DNA of 64,000 nucleotides from an uncultured Porphyromonadaceae bacterium. GTDB taxonomy: Bacteria > Bacteroidota > Bacteroidia > Bacteroidales > Barnesiellaceae. The notes beneath the pieces are model-generated. The model did no database searches and was not told the origin of the DNA. It worked only from the letters and a program-made list of their open reading frames with translations. Numbering within the stretch: position 1 is the first letter of the stretch; the number at the start of each line of letters is the position of its first letter. The stretch is taken from the NCBI GenBank assembly GCA_900538555.1, contig UPYI01000018.1, positions 1 through 64,000 of the forward strand, written 5' to 3'. The translations under genes were made by a program, and so were the position numbers. Below, piece by piece: positions 59,637 through 64,000 of the stretch.

Positions 59637-59669
59637 CCGATACGACGACAATACATATCGTCGCATCGG
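59637..59669. other. Long hairpin between cas9 and cas1
   Basis: CCGATACGACGA and TCGTCGCATCGG form a 12-base stem (one wobble) around CAATACATA. On the plus strand it is followed by TAAATTTTTG; on the minus strand there is little T-run. It may set the level of cas1-cas2 transcript behind cas9, or stop antisense transcripts. Confidence 0.55.
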
Positions 59670-59732
59670 TAAATTTTTGCTGTTATCGACAAAATAGGAA
59701 ATAGAAGTCAATAGCCTCTTCTGCTCAGCGGA

Positions 59733-62700
59733 TCAACTCAACTTACCTATTTCCACAATTTGTCCTAAGCGATCAACTTTTAGAGGAATACATATTTTTT
59801 TGATCATTTCTCCGGTCAAAGCCCTCTCCATCTTGTTCGATGACGAAAACTCCTGTTTATCGACAATCGAAGATGCAACTGTTTGCCTAATAAAGAAACA
59901 GTCACGAACATTAGAAGAAACCATTTTATAGATTCGATCCCGGTCCAGCGGCATTCCAATTTCTCCTTTTTCCAATTCCTCTTTTGTCGGCAGATACACC
60001 AAGTCGTTCGGAGACAAAACAAATATAGGGGATTTGCCGTTTTCATCCTCCTTAGCAACCGGCAATCCTGCTTTTATTCTTTCTATTGCTTCTTTTAACG
60101 GTATTGTGACAAAGCTCCGATTTCGTTCGACCGCACCTGTTCTTTCATCCACAGACTTCGACTCGTACACTGCAAAAAATAGATTGGTTCCTTTATCTGC
60201 TTCTACAAATTTCGAACGTTTATTCCCCGATTGTCCTACCTCGAATTTATCAGCTTTTTCGGATACCCGCACTTTCAGAATCGGTTGATGGGATTTCCCA
60301 TTATTCAACCGAACGATATTCCGGTTCATCTCTTCAATACCTTCCGGAGAAAATGCGATTTTCGGATCATCTCCTTTTTCCGCCAAATGCCGCAGCAGGA
60401 TCTTCTGAATCCCTGTATCGGTAATATTTTCTATCTTCTTTTTATCAAAACCGACATCCAATGACTTTCGTGTAGCAAAGAAACGCTCATTCGCATCTTG
60501 GGTAAAATAATAGACCTCTATCTTCGACAGATTTACATCTTGCCAAACATCACAATGTTCGTCAAAATATTTCTTGATTTTTTTTACGTCATATCCAACA
60601 TTCAATAACGACAAGATTTCCATTTTCAATTCCTTATCGACAATCGCCTGCGGATTTTTTATCGCCGCATTCAATGAAACAGTTTTCACTCTACGCAAAT
60701 TCACTTCCCCAAAAACAGTGTCCTTATGCAACGATTTCCGGATTGCCCAACGCTCCCCTTTTTCCTGTTCAACCAACCGTTTTTTACCATCTACATAACG
60801 CCAATAACGATTGCCCGTTTTATTGATAATACGACTATTTTGTTTGAAACTTACTAAAATCTGCTCCAAAACCGATTTCGTATCTTGCGTGAATGTATCC
60901 CACGGCTTTTTCAACAGCCACTTGTATTTTCCGTTATCATCCGTTTTCACTTTGTCGCACAACAATCGCTGTAAATCGTGACGCGATATAGCCGATCCAG
61001 ACCTTGCCGACTCATTATTCAGGTAATTGCAAATATTTCGGTCGGCGCATGCGATGACTATGGCATCCATTGCATGATGGCGATGATCGATCCGCTTCTT
61101 ATTGAATCCCATTTGCAATTCGAGCGGCATAGCCGGAATTTCATGTCCCTGTTGGTTAATCGTCGTAAAATCGGTTCTTTCGGTCAATTCGTTCATTCGC
61201 CGGAAGCGAGGCAAGATTATTGCATTCCAAATATCATTGACTCCCCAGTCTTTCTTCAAACGATCCGTTATACCACCCGTACAGGGAATTACATTCTTAG
61301 AAATCGCCTCCTGTTCACCCTCTTCCCGGACAATATTCGACAAAAGAGATTTGACCAGTTTGCTGATATACCGGCTATCATTCAACTGACGGGCAATAAA
61401 GTCATCGGGAATATCGTTCATCATCAATTTTTTCATCTTTCCCCGGTTCCGCCCGTAGGTTTCCTTTACCTGTGTCTCGTACGCTTCCACCGACAGGATT
61501 GTCACTGTTTTTCCATCCGAGACCGACACTTTTTCGCCATGATGCGCCTCAATAAACTCATGTCCGAGCATGTTGCCTTTGAGAGAATTCACCTCTGCTT
61601 CACAAATCACTTTATTACTCAATGAGTCATCGAAATACCGAGATTGAGGAATCACATGTTCTATCTGATACGCCGACGTAAATAACTTCGCCAACGGAAT
61701 CAATACCCCCGTATAAGGAGAACGATAATGCTGCTCCAACCAAAGTTTATATTTTTTGATCTCGGATTCTGTCGGACGTTTCTGAACGTCCCGTTCATTC
61801 AATTTTTTCAATATAACCTCTATTTCGGTTGGTTTTTCCGCCTCACTATTCAAAGCCCCGTCCTCATAAATACGCAAAATCTCCTGTTGGCTCGGCGAAT
61901 AGGGACGGACATTTTCAATCTCCAAATCCGGATTCAGAAATTCCGTCAATAAATATTTGATCCGCATGTTGGCAGCCTCGTTTTCGGCGATTTGCGCCGT
62001 CATTTGAGCTCGTTTATCGGCTGGTGCTTTCATCTCCCGCCCCAGCTCCACATGTATCTCATCGATCCGCCCCACTTTCTTCCAAATATCACGAACCGTT
62101 CTCAGCGTTTCCAAAACGACCTGCTCTACAATCGGATTGCGCAGAGAGTGCTGTTTAAACGCTTTCAAATAAACATCTATGTCGTCGGGCGAGTTCCATT
62201 TAGTGATGTCCTTGACTTCCGAATGCCGGTCGTAAACGACATAGCAAGCCAGCCAAACCGGTAGCCCCTTAAAATCGGAAATATCGGAAAGGTGTATGGC
62301 TTTTTCCCGCACCCGCGCTCTTATCGTCTCATCATATTCTCCGGATACGATCTTATCGATGCGTAAACGAGTTGCCGGGTCGATATCCGTTTCATTCCAA
62401 TATCTTCCAAGCCGCATCAACGACAATAGTTTTCTGATAGCCTTGGCAGAATAAGCCCCATATTCTTTCTTGAACGGAGGGAACTTTTTAAAGTTGTCCA
62501 CAAAGGTAGAATTCAAGCCATGCTTCGAAGCAAATGAATTCAAGGCTTTTTCAAGTTCTAACTTATCTGATACAGAATACAAAATATGCCACAAAACCAT
62601 TTCGTCCTCTTGGGTCGGAAAATCTTCCGGAATTCCGTCGCATTTCTTCAAACGGTTCACTATCTTCGACCGTGTTTCGTTGCATGGATAATTTTTATCT

Positions 62701-64000
62701 TCCACGTAGTTCCAACGGTAAGATCCGATCTCTTTTTTCTTCAATCCGAAATGAGAAAATTTCAACAAATCATCTTGCTTTATCGACTCCTTTTCGTTCA
62801 ACCAATCGAATAAGGCAACATAATCCTCCTCCGTCTTGATCAACTCGTTCGTAACATCCCTATCTTGCGACTCTTCTTTTTTATAAATACGCAAATTGAT
62901 GATAAACTGCCACAGGCGGAATTCCTGAAACAATGGATTCGATTTCGCAATACACTTAATCGGATAATGTTTTTTCTCTCCCGTTTTCTTATCCTCACAA
63001 CAAACGGATTCGTAAGGGCAATCGGCAATCAATGATTTCTTGCTTTTTAAAGGTCTCTGATAAAACAGAATATCCTCTATAAACAGATAAACAAAACCTC
63101 GCTTGACAATACTGTCCCGATGCGCCCCATTCTGCGGATACAGTTCTTCTATACAAGCCTTGTAAAGATCCGGATCTTGTAACTCGGCATGAAATTCACA
63201 TTGTTTTTCCAAAATCCGTAGCAACTCTTCCTTATAAAATTTCCGATCAATCGTACGAACTAATTTTCCACGGATTTTTTGACACGGATTCTGCAAAAGT
63301 GCATCATATATATAAGATCCGACAGTCTTGCCCGAATCCGCAATCGTCTTTTCTGTCTTCAATTTTATCTTCGCATACATCCTGTTTTTCTGAGCATCAC
63401 TCATTTTATCTATATCTTCAAACGAAGGCAAAACAGACAACTGAGGTGCTTTATCTTTTTTCTCGAACCGTTTTACAAGAAACTCTTTTTCAGAGCCTTC
63501 CCAACAAGATATATCATTAGCAAATGCTGCCCGATATGTTATTCCATTTTCTAACAACACATTATACCAATACCCCCCTTTTTTCGCCTTTTCGCCTTTG
63601 GTTACAGAAACTACTTTCAACCTTTCGACAGTTTCATTATCGGTATCTTCTTCATCATCCCGTTGATAATACCCCCGTTTCTGATTAAAATTCAGAAGAA
63701 TCCAAGCCAATTCCTCTTTCGATATTTTTTCGGTCAGCGCTTTTTTACGCAAATAATAAATAGTCCAATCATACGGGATCTTCTTCGGGTTTTCTACGAA
63801 TGCCGACGAAAAGCGTTTAAAATCAGCCAGCATCTCGTCAAAAGCCTCTTGGAACAAAAACTCCCATTCACCAGCCTCATTTTTATACCATTCAAGTTTG
63901 GGTTCTGTTCCTTTTAAGAAATGACCATAGCGATCTAAACTGTTTGCATAATGAGCCGGAAGAAATTCCAGTAAAGCCAATACCCGATGTAACCGCTCCC
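59733..64000 (-). CDS. cas9: Cas9, type II-C, N-terminus outside window
   Basis: The reading frame is open to the window edge, so the gene is partial: 1421 residues are visible and the RuvC-I segment is missing. The first visible residues (ERLHRVLALLEFLPAHY) are the end of the arginine-rich bridge helix, so only about 70-90 residues are lost. RuvC-II is IHVELGREM (about 62030-62065). The HNH nuclease is QIEHVIPQSRYF with its histidine near 61657, and KGN following. RuvC-III is DHRHHAMDAIVIACADR (about 61045-61095). All expected catalytic residues in view are present, so it should cut DNA. The whole protein, near 1500 residues, is long for II-C but usual for Bacteroidetes. Confidence 0.95.
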   Translation of the reverse strand, partial: ERLHRVLALLEFLPAHYANSLDRYGHFLKGTEPKLEWYKNEAGEWEFLFQEAFDEMLADFKRFSSAFVENPKKIPYDWTIYYLRKKALTEKISKEELAWILLNFNQKRGYYQRDDEEDTDNETVERLKVVSVTKGEKAKKGGYWYNVLLENGITYRAAFANDISCWEGSEKEFLVKRFEKKDKAPQLSVLPSFEDIDKMSDAQKNRMYAKIKLKTEKTIADSGKTVGSYIYDALLQNPCQKIRGKLVRTIDRKFYKEELLRILEKQCEFHAELQDPDLYKACIEELYPQNGAHRDSIVKRGFVYLFIEDILFYQRPLKSKKSLIADCPYESVCCEDKKTGEKKHYPIKCIAKSNPLFQEFRLWQFIINLRIYKKEESQDRDVTNELIKTEEDYVALFDWLNEKESIKQDDLLKFSHFGLKKKEIGSYRWNYVEDKNYPCNETRSKIVNRLKKCDGIPEDFPTQEDEMVLWHILYSVSDKLELEKALNSFASKHGLNSTFVDNFKKFPPFKKEYGAYSAKAIRKLLSLMRLGRYWNETDIDPATRLRIDKIVSGEYDETIRARVREKAIHLSDISDFKGLPVWLACYVVYDRHSEVKDITKWNSPDDIDVYLKAFKQHSLRNPIVEQVVLETLRTVRDIWKKVGRIDEIHVELGREMKAPADKRAQMTAQIAENEAANMRIKYLLTEFLNPDLEIENVRPYSPSQQEILRIYEDGALNSEAEKPTEIEVILKKLNERDVQKRPTESEIKKYKLWLEQHYRSPYTGVLIPLAKLFTSAYQIEHVIPQSRYFDDSLSNKVICEAEVNSLKGNMLGHEFIEAHHGEKVSVSDGKTVTILSVEAYETQVKETYGRNRGKMKKLMMNDIPDDFIARQLNDSRYISKLVKSLLSNIVREEGEQEAISKNVIPCTGGITDRLKKDWGVNDIWNAIILPRFRRMNELTERTDFTTINQQGHEIPAMPLELQMGFNKKRIDHRHHAMDAIVIACADRNICNYLNNESARSGSAISRHDLQRLLCDKVKTDDNGKYKWLLKKPWDTFTQDTKSVLEQILVSFKQNSRIINKTGNRYWRYVDGKKRLVEQEKGERWAIRKSLHKDTVFGEVNLRRVKTVSLNAAIKNPQAIVDKELKMEILSLLNVGYDVKKIKKYFDEHCDVWQDVNLSKIEVYYFTQDANERFFATRKSLDVGFDKKKIENITDTGIQKILLRHLAEKGDDPKIAFSPEGIEEMNRNIVRLNNGKSHQPILKVRVSEKADKFEVGQSGNKRSKFVEADKGTNLFFAVYESKSVDERTGAVERNRSFVTIPLKEAIERIKAGLPVAKEDENGKSPIFVLSPNDLVYLPTKEELEKGEIGMPLDRDRIYKMVSSNVRDCFFIRQTVASSIVDKQEFSSSNKMERALTGEMIKKICIPLKVDRLGQIVEIGKLS

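Noticed and set aside
63978..63980. TTG as the start of Cas9
   Set aside because: The frame stays open to the window edge and the upstream codons encode bridge-helix residues, so the true start is outside.

Overview
The window is about 64 kb of a Bacteroidales chromosome. The evidence is the many promoters of the Bacteroidetes type (TTG, about 20 bases, TAnnTTTG), secreted proteins ending in type IX secretion sorting domains, a GT3-type glycogen synthase, methylmalonyl-CoA mutase and many families typical of the phylum. Most gene starts have no clear Shine-Dalgarno sequence. The genus is not proved; a gut Barnesiellaceae-like lineage is a guess. No tRNA, rRNA, transposase, integrase or phage gene was seen.

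Layout. 1-4.9 kb: a secreted protein, a CyuA/UPF0597 enzyme, a nitrilase-family amidase, an acyltransferase and a small conserved protein, separated by repeat-rich gaps. 5-13 kb: glycogen synthase and glucan phosphorylase, then prfA-pyrF and pgk. 13-19 kb: a lipoprotein, an XRE regulator and the two methylmalonyl-CoA mutase subunits (succinate/propionate metabolism). 19.6-27.3 kb: a PEGA-repeat/barrel protein with an LPP20-like partner, and a secreted M6 metalloprotease. 27.7-32 kb: an AraC regulator, a ferredoxin-like membrane protein, prmA, a TPR protein and a three-gene envelope cluster (YtxH, holin-like, small protein). 32.5-49 kb: uvrA, a DUF4293 protein, a TPR protein, an M3 peptidase, dCMP deaminase, an S41 protease, 5-formyl-THF cyclo-ligase, a degenerate RIC/hemerythrin-like protein with a LuxR regulator, a DUF2975/XRE pair and an M16 protease. 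49.3-57 kb: an SGNH hydrolase and an L-fucose operon (fucI, fucA, kinase, fucP) divergent from an AraC regulator and a thioesterase. 57.1-64 kb: a type II-C CRISPR-Cas locus (array, predicted tracrRNA, cas2, cas1, cas9); cas9 runs off the window edge.

The two most unusual things are these. First, the small CRISPR array (five 47-48 nt repeats, each carrying a promoter) is interrupted by a complete lipoprotein gene sitting exactly between two repeats. The last repeat appears to be the promoter of the tracrRNA, whose tail can also pair with the 3' end of the repeat. Second, a family of dispersed palindromic elements occurs in at least ten intergenic gaps. They share outer arms (CTCGGCATA on one side, TCTGCTCTCG on the other). 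Their central stems differ between copies but keep base pairing through paired changes. Many copies also carry a full promoter and are stacked two to four deep upstream of genes such as uvrA and the dCMP deaminase gene.
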